Source of the DNA: Myxococcales bacterium
Lineage (GTDB): Bacteria; Myxococcota_A; Bradymonadia; UBA7976; UBA1532
DNA length: 64,000 nucleotides
Direction of reading: 5' to 3'
NCBI GenBank assembly: GCA_020633465.1
Contig: JACKDN010000021.1
Coordinates: forward strand, 1 to 64,000
The translations under genes were made by a program, and so were the position numbers. The first letter of the stretch is position 1, and the number at the start of each line of letters is the position of its first letter. This document shows positions 19,865-31,377 of the stretch, one piece after another. The notes under the pieces were generated by a model, which had not been told where the DNA came from, did not search any database, and saw only the letters and a program-made list of their open reading frames with translations.

Positions 19865-21499
19865 ATGCGCGGGCTGTGGGTGCTCGGGATCGGGGTGGCG
19901 CTGCTCGGCGGCTGCCGGGGTGAGGACGGCGCCGAACAGGCGCCGGCGCCAGCGGCGGCCGTGGGCTCGATCGACGGCGAGCCCATCGCGCGGGCCGAGT
20001 TCGTCGACGCGCTCGTCGCCGCGCAGGGCGACGCCTTCTTCGACCGCTTCGTCGAGCGGCGGCTCATCGAGCGCGCGGCCGCGAAGGCCGGCGTCGAGGT
20101 GACCGAGGACGAGGTGGACGCGGCGGTCGAGGCCCAGCGCAAAGAGATGGTGCAGAGCCGCTTCGCCGGCAACGAGGCCGCCTTCGCGGCGCAGCTCGAG
20201 CGCTACGGCCTGACGCCGGCCACCTGGAAGCGCAGCCGGCGGGCCGAGGCGCGGACGCGGCTGCTGGCCGAGCGCACCGTGCGGGCGCAGGCGGGCGGCG
20301 ATCGGCTCGAGGCGCTGTTCGAGCTGCGCTACGGGCCGGGCGGCGTCGACCGCAAGGTCAGCCACCTGCTGATCAGCACGCACGTGGCGACCAGCCGCTT
20401 CTACACGCGCGAGCAGTTCGACGCCGAGCGCGAGAAGGTGCGGGCCGAAGCGAAGGCCGAGGCCGAGCGGCTGCGCAAACAGCTCGCCGAGGGGGCGGAC
20501 CTCGCGACGCTGGCCGAGGCGCACTCGGACGACTGGTCGAAGCGGCGCGGCGCCTCGTTGGGGGTGGGCTGGGCCGGGCGCTTCGGCCGCGCCTTCGACG
20601 ACGCCGTCGCGCGCCTCGCGGTGGGCGCGGTGTCGCCGGTCATCGAGAGCCGCAAGGGCTTCCACATCGCCCGGGTCGACGGCGTCCAGAAGGGCGCGCG
20701 CTACAGCGGCGCGTACATCCTGGCGTCCGCCCGCGCGACCAGCCCGGACGATCCCCGGGACGAGGCGGCGCGGCGCGCCGCGGCGAAGGAGAAGGCCGTC
20801 GCGCTGCGCGCCCGCCTCGAGGGGGGCGCCGACTTCGCGCAGGTGGCCAAGGCCGAGTCGGACGATCCGGTGACGGCGCCGCGCGGCGGCGATCTGGGCA
20901 CCTTCGCGCCCGGCCGCCTGGGCCCCGAGGTGGACGCCGTGCTCGAGACGCTGCCGCTGAACACGGTGTCGCAGCCCCTCGACGTGGGCGACGGCTACGT
21001 GCTGGTGCGCCTCGACAACCGCGAGTTCCTGCCCGGCGAGGATCGCAAGCTGGTCAGCCACATCCTGATCGGCACCACCTACCCCAAGGTGAAGGCCCGC
21101 CGTCTGGCCGAGGGGCTGGAGGACCGCGCCCGCGCGAAGGCCGAGCAGCTGCTGGCCGAGGCTCAGAAGCCCGGCGCGGACTTCGGGGCGCTCGCGCAGG
21201 AGCACTCCGAGGACGAGCTCAGCCGGCGCGCCGGCGGCCGGCTGGGGCGCTACCGGCCGGGCGCCCTCGGGCCCGAGGCCGACGCGGCGCTGGCGCTGAT
21301 GAAGGTGGGCGACGTGCGGCTGGTGGCGTCGCCGAAGGGCATCCACCTGGTGCGCCTGGACGCCGAGGTGAAGACCGATCTCGAGGCGGTGCGCGCCGAG
21401 CTGGCCGCCGAGCTGGCCGACAAGCCGGTGCGCGACGCCGACATCGAGGCCTTCGTCGAGAAGCTGCGCGCCGAGGCGCGCATCGAGCGCAGCCTCTGA
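19865..21499 (+). CDS. Triple-parvulin (PpiC/SurA-like) peptidyl-prolyl isomerase lipoprotein
   Basis: This periplasmic foldase candidate of 544 residues begins with a lipoprotein signal (ALLGGC). A SurA-like helical N-terminal part follows (SIDGEPIARAEFVDALV). Then come three parvulin-type modules, each with a KxSHxLI start or equivalent and an A-x-x-x-S-DD/ED pattern: KVSHLLIST with AEAHSDD, a middle copy with AKAESDD and RGGDLGTFAPG, and KLVSHILIG with AQEHSED and AGGRLGRYRPG. The middle module lacks the usual SHIL strand (AYILAS). ATG 19865 is preferred over GTG 19853 because GGAGG sits five bases upstream. A TTGACA box at 19808 lacks a clear -10 partner. Confidence 0.88.
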   Translation: MRGLWVLGIGVALLGGCRGEDGAEQAPAPAAAVGSIDGEPIARAEFVDALVAAQGDAFFDRFVERRLIERAAAKAGVEVTEDEVDAAVEAQRKEMVQSRFAGNEAAFAAQLERYGLTPATWKRSRRAEARTRLLAERTVRAQAGGDRLEALFELRYGPGGVDRKVSHLLISTHVATSRFYTREQFDAEREKVRAEAKAEAERLRKQLAEGADLATLAEAHSDDWSKRRGASLGVGWAGRFGRAFDDAVARLAVGAVSPVIESRKGFHIARVDGVQKGARYSGAYILASARATSPDDPRDEAARRAAAKEKAVALRARLEGGADFAQVAKAESDDPVTAPRGGDLGTFAPGRLGPEVDAVLETLPLNTVSQPLDVGDGYVLVRLDNREFLPGEDRKLVSHILIGTTYPKVKARRLAEGLEDRARAKAEQLLAEAQKPGADFGALAQEHSEDELSRRAGGRLGRYRPGALGPEADAALALMKVGDVRLVASPKGIHLVRLDAEVKTDLEAVRAELAAELADKPVRDADIEAFVEKLRAEARIERSL

Positions 21500-21514
21500 C
21501 GGCGCGCGGGGTGA

Positions 21515-23275
21515 TCAGCCGCCGGCGGGCGTCAGCTGCACGTTGACCGTGGGGTGGGGCGCGTCGGAGGTGACCTCGACGGTCTGCCGCCACGGGGCGA
21601 AGCCCTGGTGGTCGATGCGCAGCTGGAAGCGCTGGCCCGCCTCGGCCGGCGCCCGATCCACCGGCGTCATGCCCAGCAGATGATCGCCGTCGTAGACCCG
21701 GACGCCGCTGGGATCGCTGCGCACGGTCAGCGAGTAGCCGTCGGGGCCGCCGCCGACGAGGCGGCCGGCGAAGAACGCGCCGATCAGGCCCACCAGGGCC
21801 AACACCAGCCACAGGCCGCCCCGGCCGCCCCCGGCCTTCGGGGGGGTGGGCGTCGTGGCGGCCGGCGGAGCGTCGGTCGGCGCGGCGGCCGGCTCGGTCG
21901 GGGGCGCGTCGGTGCGCGCCGCCGCGCTGGTGTCGACCCCTTTGTCCCAGTCCTCGTCGGCCCCGTCCGCGTTCGGCGGCAGCTCCTCCGGCGGCGCCGA
22001 CGCCTCGAACCCCGCCGGCAGCGCCTCGCCGGGCACGGTGGCCCCGGTCTCGACCTCGGGCAGCGGTGAGGGCGTCTGCTGGCGCTCGGGCGGCGCGTCC
22101 TGGGGGGCGGCCACCGGGGGCGCGTCGGCCGGGTTCAGGCTGACCGCGTGCTGCGCGGCGGCGGCGGCCTCGTCGATCTCGGGCACGGGCGACGGCGTCG
22201 CCTCCGGCCGCTCGGCGGCGTCGTCGAGCGGGGCCTCGATCGACTCGGCGGGGGGCTGGATGGTGGCCCCGGGCGCGGGCGTCCCGGTCGGCGCCGGCGT
22301 GCCCTTCGGCCGCGGGTCCGAGGCCTGGGCCAGCCGCCACAGCTCGGCGCGCCGCTCGGCGATCGCGTCGCCGTACAGATCGCGGAGGAAGCGCACCAGG
22401 GCCTCGGTGCTGGTGTCGACGCCCAGCTTGCGCGCGACCGACCAGAGCGCGTCACCGAAGGCCCGCGCCGACGGGTAGCGCTGCTCACGCTCGCGGTGCA
22501 GCGCCCGGACGACCACCTCTTCCAGGCTCTGCGGGTAGTAGCCGTCGATCGCCGTCGGCAGCGTCACGAGCCCGGCGCGCGCCTTCTTCTTCGTGTCGTC
22601 GGTGTCGGCGCCCTTGAACAGGCGGCGTCCGAGGCTGAGCTCGAAGAGCACGACGCCCAGCGAGTAGACGTCGCTGCGCTGGTCGAGATCCTTGGCCCGC
22701 GCCATGGCCTCGGGCGACATGTAGGCGAACTTGCCCCGGCGGCCGCCCGGCGCCGGCTCGTCCATGCGCGTCGCCACGCCGAAGTCGAGCAGCTTCACGT
22801 CGCCGTCGTAGCTGATCTGCACGTTGTGGGGCGTGACGTCGTGGTGGAGGATGCGCAGCGGTCGACCGTCCAGATCGGGGGTCTGGAAGCAGTAGTGCAG
22901 GGCCTCGGCCACCGAGCCGACCACGCGCAGCGCGACGCCCAGCGGCAGCGGCTTGCGGGCGCGCGCGGCGTCGGCCATCAGCTGCGCGCCCGACACGCCG
23001 TGCACGTACTCCATGGCCATGAAGTAGGCGTCGTCCAGCTTGCCGAGGTCGTGCAGGCTGACCACGTTGGGGTGGTTCAGCACGGCCGCGGTGCGCGCCT
23101 CGGTGAGGAAGAGGTTCTCGTAGGCGCGCCGCCCGCGGTGTTCGGGCAGCAGGCGCTTGATCACGACGAACTTGGCGAAGCCACCGAAGCTGAGCCGGCG
23201 CGCGAGAAAGATCTCCGCCATGCCGCCGACGGCGATCTTGCGGAGGAACACGTACCGGCCGAACTTTGCCTTCAT
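21515..23275 (-). CDS. Ser/Thr kinase with PEGA domain
   Basis: This 586-residue membrane kinase has K40 (FVVIK) and DFG at 164-166. Its catalytic loop is HHDVTPHN (144-151) instead of HRDxKxxN: the aspartate and asparagine remain but the Arg and Lys are replaced, a variant common among myxobacterial kinases. A long Pro/Ala/Glu-rich linker (about 310-485) leads to one membrane helix (489-507) and a C-terminal PEGA domain (about 512-580, TVRSDPSGVRVYDGDHLLGMTP), presumably outside the cytoplasm. ATG 23275 is the only start giving a proper kinase N-terminus. A TATAGA box lies about 45 bases upstream. It is divergent from rnr and convergent with the foldase gene. Confidence 0.92.
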   Translation of the reverse strand: MKAKFGRYVFLRKIAVGGMAEIFLARRLSFGGFAKFVVIKRLLPEHRGRRAYENLFLTEARTAAVLNHPNVVSLHDLGKLDDAYFMAMEYVHGVSGAQLMADAARARKPLPLGVALRVVGSVAEALHYCFQTPDLDGRPLRILHHDVTPHNVQISYDGDVKLLDFGVATRMDEPAPGGRRGKFAYMSPEAMARAKDLDQRSDVYSLGVVLFELSLGRRLFKGADTDDTKKKARAGLVTLPTAIDGYYPQSLEEVVVRALHREREQRYPSARAFGDALWSVARKLGVDTSTEALVRFLRDLYGDAIAERRAELWRLAQASDPRPKGTPAPTGTPAPGATIQPPAESIEAPLDDAAERPEATPSPVPEIDEAAAAAQHAVSLNPADAPPVAAPQDAPPERQQTPSPLPEVETGATVPGEALPAGFEASAPPEELPPNADGADEDWDKGVDTSAAARTDAPPTEPAAAPTDAPPAATTPTPPKAGGGRGGLWLVLALVGLIGAFFAGRLVGGGPDGYSLTVRSDPSGVRVYDGDHLLGMTPVDRAPAEAGQRFQLRIDHQGFAPWRQTVEVTSDAPHPTVNVQLTPAGG

Positions 23276-23394
23276 CCCCGTCCCATGGCGTCGCGCACGC
23301 GGGCGCTCCGGCGGCAGTCTATACCGGACCGCCCCGCGGGAGAACCTCGTCGGCGGCCGGGTCGTGGATCCGGCGCTCGACGGCGCTGCGAGCC

Positions 23395-23424
23395 TTGAGC
23401 CACGGTGGGTGGACGCCGTACAGT
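23395..23424 (+). promoter_or_regulatory. Predicted rnr promoter
   Basis: TTGAGC (23395-23400), 18 bases, TACAGT (23419-23424). The transcript would start near 23431, downstream of a GTG at 23405 and upstream of the TTG at 23459. This helps decide the rnr start. Confidence 0.5.
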
Positions 23425-23458
23425 CGCCGCAACACCGCTGCCCCCTCGAAGGCACACC

Positions 23459-25600
23459 TTGAAGGCGTCCGACGACGACATCCTCGCCAGCTTCCCCAAA
23501 CCCCCCGCCACGGTGCACCTGCGCGACCTGCTGCGCCAGCTGGGCTTGCCCCGCACCGACCGCGACGCCCTGCGCGATCGCGTCGACGCGCTCGTCGAGC
23601 GCGGCGACCTCGAGCGCCACCGTGGTCGCCGCTACGGCCGCCCGCCGCCCTCGGGCGAGCTGGTCGGCACGCTGACGCTCACCGGGCGCGGCTTCGGCTT
23701 CGTCGCCGTCGAGGGCCTGGTCGACGACGTGTACGTCGACGCCCGCGACCTGGGCCCCGCGATGCACCGCGACCGCGTGCGCCTGCGCCTGCAGTCCGAC
23801 GGCCGGGGCCGCAGCTCGGGGGTCGTCACCGACGTCGTCGAGCGCGGCACGCACACCTTCGTCGCCACCTGCCGCCAGGGCCGGCGCGGCACGCCGGTGC
23901 TGCACCCCCAGGACGATCGCCTGCCGGATCACGTGGCCGTCGATCCCGAGGGGCTCGAGGCCGACGACGGCGATCTGGTGGCCGCCACCTTCGTCACCTG
24001 GCCCGATCGGCGCGGCGAGGGCGCGACGGCGCGCATCATCAAGCGCTTCGGCCTCGAGGGCGAGGCCGCCCGCGAGACCGACATCATCGTCTACGACCTG
24101 GGCTTGCCCCTCGGGTTCAGCGAGGCCACCGAGGCGCAGGTGGCCGCCTTCCCCGCGCACATCCCCGAGGCCGAGCTCGCCCGGCGCACCGATCTGCGCG
24201 CGCGCCGGCTGTTCACCTGCGATCCCGAGAGCGCCCGCGACTTCGACGACGCCATGCACGCCGAGGCGCGGCCCGCCGGGGGCTGGCGCTTCACCGTCGC
24301 CATCGCCGACGTCGCCCACTACGTCACCGCCGGCTCGCCCCTCGACGACGACGCCCGGGCGCGCGGCACCAGCGTCTACCTGCCCGACCGCGTGCTGCCG
24401 ATGCTGCCCCATCGCCTCTCGAGCGATCTGTGCAGCCTGCGCCCGGACGAGGATCGCCTGGCGATGGTGGTCGAGTTCGACATCGAGCCCGACGGCACCC
24501 TGGGCGAGGCGCAGGTGTGCGAGGCGGTCATCCGCAGCCACGCCCGCTTCACCTACGAGCGCATGGGAAGGCTGCTGGGCATCCGCGGCCCCGACGACGC
24601 GCCGCAGACCGACGACGATCCGACCTTCGAAGCGCTGCGGCCGGTGGCCGAGCAGCTGCTGCACGGCACCCGCGCCCTGCGCGCGGCGCGGCGCCGCCGG
24701 GGCTACCTCGAGCTGGATCTCGCCGAGCCGCGCGTGCTGCTCGACGCCGAGGGCAAGGTCGACGACGTCCGCCCGGCCCCGCGTCACGAGGCCCACAAGG
24801 TGGTCGAGGAGGCCATGCTGGCGGCCAACGAGGTCATCGCCCGCCAGTTCGTCGAGGCCGATCACCCGACCATCTTCCGCGTGCACGGCGATCCCTCGCC
24901 GGACGGGCTGGCGCGCTTCCGCCTGCTGGCCGACGCCTTCGGGGCCCCGCTGAAGGGATCGAGCGCGCCGACCGCCAAGCAGCTGTCGAAGTACCTGCGC
25001 GGCATCGCCGATCACCCGCAGGCCACCGTGCTGAACGTGCTGCTGCTGCGGGCCATGGCGCGGGCGGAGTACGAGGCCTCGGACGCCCCCCACTTCGGTC
25101 TCGGCGCGCCCCACTACCTGCACTTCACGAGCCCCATCCGCCGCTACCCCGACCTGATCGTGCACCGCCACATCAAGACGGCCCTGACCGGCGGCGAGGG
25201 GCCGGATCCGGTCGCGCTCGACGAGCTCGCGCGCCACTGCTCGCGCCGCGAGCGCCTGGCGGTGGACGCCGAGCGCACCGTCGAGGCGCTGTACAAGGCG
25301 CTGTTCCTCGCCGAGCGGGTGGGGGAGGTGTTCGACGGCACCATCAGCGGGCTGACGGCCAGCGGCATGTTCGTACAGCTCGACGATCACGCCGTCGACG
25401 GGTTCGTGCACGTCGAGCAGCTCGACGACGACTACTACGAGCTCGACGACGACGGGCTGCGCCTGATGGGGCGCCGCAAGGGCGGCTTCTACCAGCTCGG
25501 CGATCGGCTGCGCATCAAGGTGCGCGACGTCAACGTGCGTCGGCGCCGGGTCGACTTCGCCATCGAGAAGCGCCTGCCCCGGCTGGGGCGCGGCAAGTAG
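23459..25600 (+). CDS. rnr: Ribonuclease R (RNase II/RNB family)
   Basis: This 713-residue 3'-5' exoribonuclease degrades structured RNA. In order it has an N-terminal winged-helix segment (VHLRDLLRQLGLP), two cold-shock OB domains (GTLTLTGRGFGFV), the RNB catalytic domain with acidic cluster CDPESARDFDDA, and a C-terminal S1 domain (GEVFDGTISGLTASGMFVQL). HFTSPIRRYPDL is the family's conserved RNB motif. TTG 23459 follows GAAGG by six bases. The longer GTG 23405 start lies before the predicted transcription start. Its 3' end lies three bases from the convergent kinase gene. Confidence 0.95.
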   Translation: MKASDDDILASFPKPPATVHLRDLLRQLGLPRTDRDALRDRVDALVERGDLERHRGRRYGRPPPSGELVGTLTLTGRGFGFVAVEGLVDDVYVDARDLGPAMHRDRVRLRLQSDGRGRSSGVVTDVVERGTHTFVATCRQGRRGTPVLHPQDDRLPDHVAVDPEGLEADDGDLVAATFVTWPDRRGEGATARIIKRFGLEGEAARETDIIVYDLGLPLGFSEATEAQVAAFPAHIPEAELARRTDLRARRLFTCDPESARDFDDAMHAEARPAGGWRFTVAIADVAHYVTAGSPLDDDARARGTSVYLPDRVLPMLPHRLSSDLCSLRPDEDRLAMVVEFDIEPDGTLGEAQVCEAVIRSHARFTYERMGRLLGIRGPDDAPQTDDDPTFEALRPVAEQLLHGTRALRAARRRRGYLELDLAEPRVLLDAEGKVDDVRPAPRHEAHKVVEEAMLAANEVIARQFVEADHPTIFRVHGDPSPDGLARFRLLADAFGAPLKGSSAPTAKQLSKYLRGIADHPQATVLNVLLLRAMARAEYEASDAPHFGLGAPHYLHFTSPIRRYPDLIVHRHIKTALTGGEGPDPVALDELARHCSRRERLAVDAERTVEALYKALFLAERVGEVFDGTISGLTASGMFVQLDDHAVDGFVHVEQLDDDYYELDDDGLRLMGRRKGGFYQLGDRLRIKVRDVNVRRRRVDFAIEKRLPRLGRGK

Positions 25601-25602
25601 CG

Positions 25603-26229
25603 TCAGCGCCCGGCCAGGCGCAGCACCTCGTCGTAGATGCGGTCGATGGGCTCCTCGCTCGTCACGTAGTCGATGTCCGAGGTGTCCAGCGCCAGCAGGG
25701 GCACGCGCCCGGCGTAGTGGGCGAAGTGGTGCCGGTAGGCGTCGCTCAGCGACGCGAGGTAGTCGCCGTCGAAGTCCCGCTCGAAGGGGCGGTCGCGCTT
25801 GCGGATGCGCGACAGCAGCACGTCGTGGCGGGCGTTCAGGTAGATCAGCACGTCGGGCTGCAGGATCTGCGTCTCGAGCGACGTGTAGACGCGCTCGTAC
25901 AGCATCAGCTCGTCGTCGCGCAGCGTCAGCCGCGCGAAGATGCGGTCCTTCAGCAGGTGGTAGTCGGCCAGCGTGCTCGGGCTGAACAGATCGGCCTGCA
26001 GCAGCTCCTGCTGCTGGCGAAAGCGGCTCATGAGGAAGAACAGCTGCGTCTGGAAGGCGTAGCGGTCGCGATCCTCGTAGAAGCGGGCGAGGAAGGGGTT
26101 CTCCTCGACCACCTCGAGCACCAGGCGGGCCTGCAGGCGCTTCTTCAGCCCCTGCACCAGCGTGGTCTTGCCCACGCCGATGGGGCCTTCGACGGCGACG
26201 TACAGGGCTCGGGACGCGTTCGGGTTCAT
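25603..26229 (-). CDS. Deoxynucleoside kinase
   Basis: This 208-residue P-loop kinase is of the deoxyadenosine/deoxyguanosine kinase type and salvages deoxynucleosides to monophosphates. It has Walker A GPIGVGKTT (15-23), EENPFLARFYEDRDRYAFQTQ, the substrate-contact DR motif in LLKDRIFARLT, and the lid-region RIRKRDRPFE. Length fits the family. Its ATG overlaps the stop of the upstream HEAT-repeat gene by four bases, so it is the last gene of an operon with that gene and the sigma-54 activator. Confidence 0.9.
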   Translation of the reverse strand: MNPNASRALYVAVEGPIGVGKTTLVQGLKKRLQARLVLEVVEENPFLARFYEDRDRYAFQTQLFFLMSRFRQQQELLQADLFSPSTLADYHLLKDRIFARLTLRDDELMLYERVYTSLETQILQPDVLIYLNARHDVLLSRIRKRDRPFERDFDGDYLASLSDAYRHHFAHYAGRVPLLALDTSDIDYVTSEEPIDRIYDEVLRLAGR

Positions 26230-27539
26230 GGCGTTCGGTGGCTGAGGGCGCGCAGGGCGACGCGGACGGCGTTCTGTACCACGTCGTGGGGGTCGTTGCG
26301 CAGGGCTTCGAGCGCGCGCGCGGCGGCCGGATCGCCCAGGCGGCGCAGACCCTCGACGGCCGCCACGCGCACCGGCCACTCGGCGTCCCGCAGGGCGCCC
26401 TCGAGCGCCGCCCGGTGGTGGGGCCGGGCGAGGTTGCCCAGGGCCAGCGCCGCGGCCTTGCGCACCGTGGCGTCCGCGTCGGCCAGCGCGCCCTCGAGCC
26501 CCTCGTCGACGCCCACCCGCCCCATCAGGTAGGCCGCGGCCCGGCGCAGGGCGGGGTCGGGCCCGTGCAGGGCGTCGGTCAGCGCGCCGTGCAGCAGCTT
26601 GCGGGGGAAGCGGGTCAGCGCGTCGGCGATGGCCGCGCGCACCTCGGGGTTCTCGCCCGGCACCGCCTCGATCAAGGGCTTGAGCGCCATGCGGTCGTTC
26701 AGGTGACCCAGCGCCAGGGCGGCGTTGCGGCGCACCCCCGCGTGGGGATCGGCCAGCGTCCGCACCAGCGACGGCGCCGCCCCCGGATCACCCAGCCGCG
26801 ACAGCCCCATCGCCGAGAGCTGCCGCACGCGCGCGTCGCGGTGCCGCAGGCCGCGCCGGAACACCGCGTAGCCCGCGCGATCGCCGATGTCGACCAGGGC
26901 CCGCACCACCAGCACCGCCACCTCGTCCGCCTCGCCCAGGCCCTCCCACGCCTCGATCAGCGTCGGCACCGCCCGCCGCTCGCCGTGCGCGGCCAGATCG
27001 CCCAGCGCGAACGCCGCGGCCGCTCGCACGTCGTCGTCCGCGTCGGCCAGCAGCAGCGTCGCCAGCCGCTCGAAGGCCCCCACCACCCCCAGCCGGCCCA
27101 GCGTGTAGGCCGCGCCGATGCGCACCTCGGGATCGGCGTCGTCCAGCGCGTCGTGCAGCAGCTTCACCGCCTCGAGATCGGCGGGCCACACGATCTGCGT
27201 CAGGGCCATGCTGGGGTTCGACGGATCCTCGCCGCTGAAGTCGGGCATCTGGCCCGAGCGCGCCTGGCCGATGGCGATCAGCGCCGAGAACGCCTCGCCG
27301 CGCACCTCGTCGTCGGGATCGCGCAGCAGGCTGACCAGCGGCGGCACCGCGCGGGCGTCGGCCAGCAGGCCCAGCGACTCGCAGGACGCGGCGCGCACGT
27401 CGGCGTCGGCGTCGCGCAGCGCCGCCACCAGGTGCGACACCGCCTTGCGATCGCCGAGGGCGCCGAGCGCCTCGGCCGCGTCGATGCGCGCATCGACGTC
27501 GGCGCCGCGCAGCGCGGCCAGCAGGGCGTCGAGGCTCAC
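26226..27539 (-). CDS. HEAT-repeat (PBS-lyase-like) protein
   Basis: This 437-residue cytoplasmic protein is made almost wholly of HEAT repeats of the D-x-VRxxAAxALGxLGD type, about a dozen in tandem. They are interrupted once (about 95-120) by a short insert containing SGQMPDFSGEDPSNPS. Such proteins act as binding scaffolds and no catalytic motif is visible. GTG 27539 begins four bases after the sigma-54 activator stop, and its own stop overlaps the deoxynucleoside kinase start. The operon context suggests a partner role, but none can be named. Confidence 0.85.
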   Translation of the reverse strand: MSLDALLAALRGADVDARIDAAEALGALGDRKAVSHLVAALRDADADVRAASCESLGLLADARAVPPLVSLLRDPDDEVRGEAFSALIAIGQARSGQMPDFSGEDPSNPSMALTQIVWPADLEAVKLLHDALDDADPEVRIGAAYTLGRLGVVGAFERLATLLLADADDDVRAAAAFALGDLAAHGERRAVPTLIEAWEGLGEADEVAVLVVRALVDIGDRAGYAVFRRGLRHRDARVRQLSAMGLSRLGDPGAAPSLVRTLADPHAGVRRNAALALGHLNDRMALKPLIEAVPGENPEVRAAIADALTRFPRKLLHGALTDALHGPDPALRRAAAYLMGRVGVDEGLEGALADADATVRKAAALALGNLARPHHRAALEGALRDAEWPVRVAAVEGLRRLGDPAAARALEALRNDPHDVVQNAVRVALRALSHRTP

Positions 27540-27543
27540 GCCG

Positions 27544-29460
<1,917 letters not shown>

Positions 29461-29570
29461 GGATCCTCCTCGGACACGGCCGCCAGAAGTCCGACCCGTC
29501 GCGGCGCGCGCCCGGGGCGGGGCGCGGCGCCCGGCGCCCCGGCGCGGGCCGCCGCGCGCGGACGGTGCGC

Positions 29571-31256
29571 TCAGCCGGCCTTCTTGTGGCCCAGCTTCGC
29601 GATCATCAGCTCGATCGTGTAGACCGCGCCGCGGAACTTCTTGTCCTTGGCCGCGCGCTCCTCGTCCTTCGCCCGCGCCTCCTCCAGCTTGGGCAGCAGC
29701 GAGGCGTCGCCCAGCCGATCGAGCCCGAACAGCACCACGTTGCGCAGGGTCATGTCGTCGGTGTCCGCGTACTCGACGAGCTGCTGCTTCGCGGTGTCGG
29801 CCGCCTCGCTCATCTGCGCCAGCCGGTAGCCCGCCAGCAGCGCCACCGCCGGCTTGTCGCTGCCCAGCTTCTTGCCCCAGCACACGGGATCGTTGGTGCA
29901 CTCGCGGATGGCCGCGATCTTCGCCTCGACCTCGCCGTAGTTCTGGGTCCACTCGGCGTAGCCCTTGATCAGCCCGTCGTAGCCGCGCTTCTCGTTGTCG
30001 GGCGCCTTCGCCTGCTCGGCCTTGGTCTCTTCGTCCCACTTGGCCAGCGTCTTCTTGATGTCCTCGATCTGCTTGGCCAGCGCGTCGAGCGCCTTGGTGT
30101 CGGTGCCGTCCAGCAGGTTCGCCGTGTTCAGCGCGATCTGCACCCGGAAGCCGTTGCTCACCGGATCCCGCGGGTGGGGCTCGTCGGCCAGCAGCTTCAT
30201 CATGCCCGGGATGGCCTTCGGGCTGCCCAGGAAGCCGATCTGCTGCACCGCCGCCAGCTTGTGCTCGAGCGCCAGCTCCTTGTCGCCGGCGATCTTCAGC
30301 AGCGGCTCGACCGCCCGATCGTCGCCGATGGTGGCCAGCGCGTTGGCGATCGAGATCACCTTCTGCACGCCGGCCATCACGAAGGCCCGCGCCTTGTCGG
30401 GGTTCTGCTGCACCGAGGGCGGCATCTCCTCGAAGTTGGCCAGCGCCGCCAGCAGCGGCTCGACCGCGTCCTTCGCGTTCAGGTCGCCGAGCAGCTCGGC
30501 CGCCTTCGCCTCGATCAGGCCGCCCTTGTCGAACTTGAACTTGCGCGCCCGCGCCTCGACGACGCGGTTCTTGCGCTCCAGCGTCTGGATCAGCAGCGGG
30601 ATGGCCGCCGGCCCGACGCGGTTGATGGCCAGCCGGCACTGCGGCACGGCGTTGCGCCCCAGGTTGTCGTCCAGCCACAGGCAGCGCACGAGCCCCGGGA
30701 TGGCCTTCTCGGACTTCAGCTTGCCCAGCGCCTCCGCCGCCAGCCCGGCCAGCGCGATGGGCTGGATGTCGGGATCCGCCTCCAGCACCGGGATCAGCGC
30801 GGGGATGGCGCTCTCCTTCGGGTACTTCGCGAGGATCTGCAGCGCGCCGTACTTGATCTCCTTGGGGGTGCCGGGATCGGCGACGACGGCCTGCGCGGTG
30901 TCGGCGGCCTCGGGCACGTCCCACTCGAGCAGCGTCGTCGCCGCCAGCTGACCGGCCTTGGGCTCGTCCTTGTCCTTCAGCGACTCGATCAGCGTCGGCG
31001 CGGCGGCCTTGTCGCCGATCTGCGCCAGCGAGGCGATGATCTCGTAGCGATGCCGGTCGTCCTTGTAGGCCTCCATCAGCGGCTGCACCGCGTCCTTGGC
31101 CTCCATCTCGCCCAGCTTGCGGATGGCCTCGCGGCGGTTCTCGGTGCCCAGCTGCTCGATCCAGTACGCCGAGGACGTGGGATCGGCTTGCTTGCAGGCC
31201 GTGACGCTCAGGGTGAGGCCGAGCGCCAGAGTCAGAAGGCGGAGCATGCGCTGCAT
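29571..31256 (-). CDS. HEAT-repeat lipoprotein
   Basis: This 561-residue exported lipoprotein has a signal peptide ending in the lipobox SVTAC and HEAT repeats through most of its length (NRREAIRKLGEMEAKDAVQPLMEA and similar). A Lys/Glu-rich helical insert lies at about 385-425. Two cysteines (ECTNDPVC) near 445 could form a disulfide, fitting a periplasmic site. No enzyme motif is visible. It is the minus-strand partner of an overlapping divergent promoter pair shared with the signal-peptidase-like gene. It resembles the exported HEAT protein at 41520 in style but is not obviously the same family. Confidence 0.82.
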   Translation of the reverse strand: MQRMLRLLTLALGLTLSVTACKQADPTSSAYWIEQLGTENRREAIRKLGEMEAKDAVQPLMEAYKDDRHRYEIIASLAQIGDKAAAPTLIESLKDKDEPKAGQLAATTLLEWDVPEAADTAQAVVADPGTPKEIKYGALQILAKYPKESAIPALIPVLEADPDIQPIALAGLAAEALGKLKSEKAIPGLVRCLWLDDNLGRNAVPQCRLAINRVGPAAIPLLIQTLERKNRVVEARARKFKFDKGGLIEAKAAELLGDLNAKDAVEPLLAALANFEEMPPSVQQNPDKARAFVMAGVQKVISIANALATIGDDRAVEPLLKIAGDKELALEHKLAAVQQIGFLGSPKAIPGMMKLLADEPHPRDPVSNGFRVQIALNTANLLDGTDTKALDALAKQIEDIKKTLAKWDEETKAEQAKAPDNEKRGYDGLIKGYAEWTQNYGEVEAKIAAIRECTNDPVCWGKKLGSDKPAVALLAGYRLAQMSEAADTAKQQLVEYADTDDMTLRNVVLFGLDRLGDASLLPKLEEARAKDEERAAKDKKFRGAVYTIELMIAKLGHKKAG

Positions 31257-31348
31257 CGCCGGATACCCCCTCGTTCGAAAGGTGGCGCGGCGGCCGGTCA
31301 GACCGCGTAACCCATCTAGATAAAAGGTCTTTGTGCGACTGCGGCGGC

Positions 31349-31377
31349 ACGATACACCGTTGCCCCCAGGCGGTCAA
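31349..31377 (-). promoter_or_regulatory. Predicted promoter of the HEAT lipoprotein gene
   Basis: On the minus strand TTGACC (31377-31372), 17 bases, TATCGT (31354-31349). It physically overlaps the oppositely directed promoter at 31360-31389. Confidence 0.65.

Noticed and set aside
23405..23458. Longer RNase R start at GTG 23405
   Set aside because: It lies inside the predicted promoter, upstream of the expected transcription start. TTG 23459 has a ribosome-binding site and fits the domain start.
23276..25411. Upstream extension of the PEGA kinase frame through the rnr region
   Set aside because: It lies antisense to rnr and carries no recognisable domain. The kinase fold begins exactly at ATG 23275.
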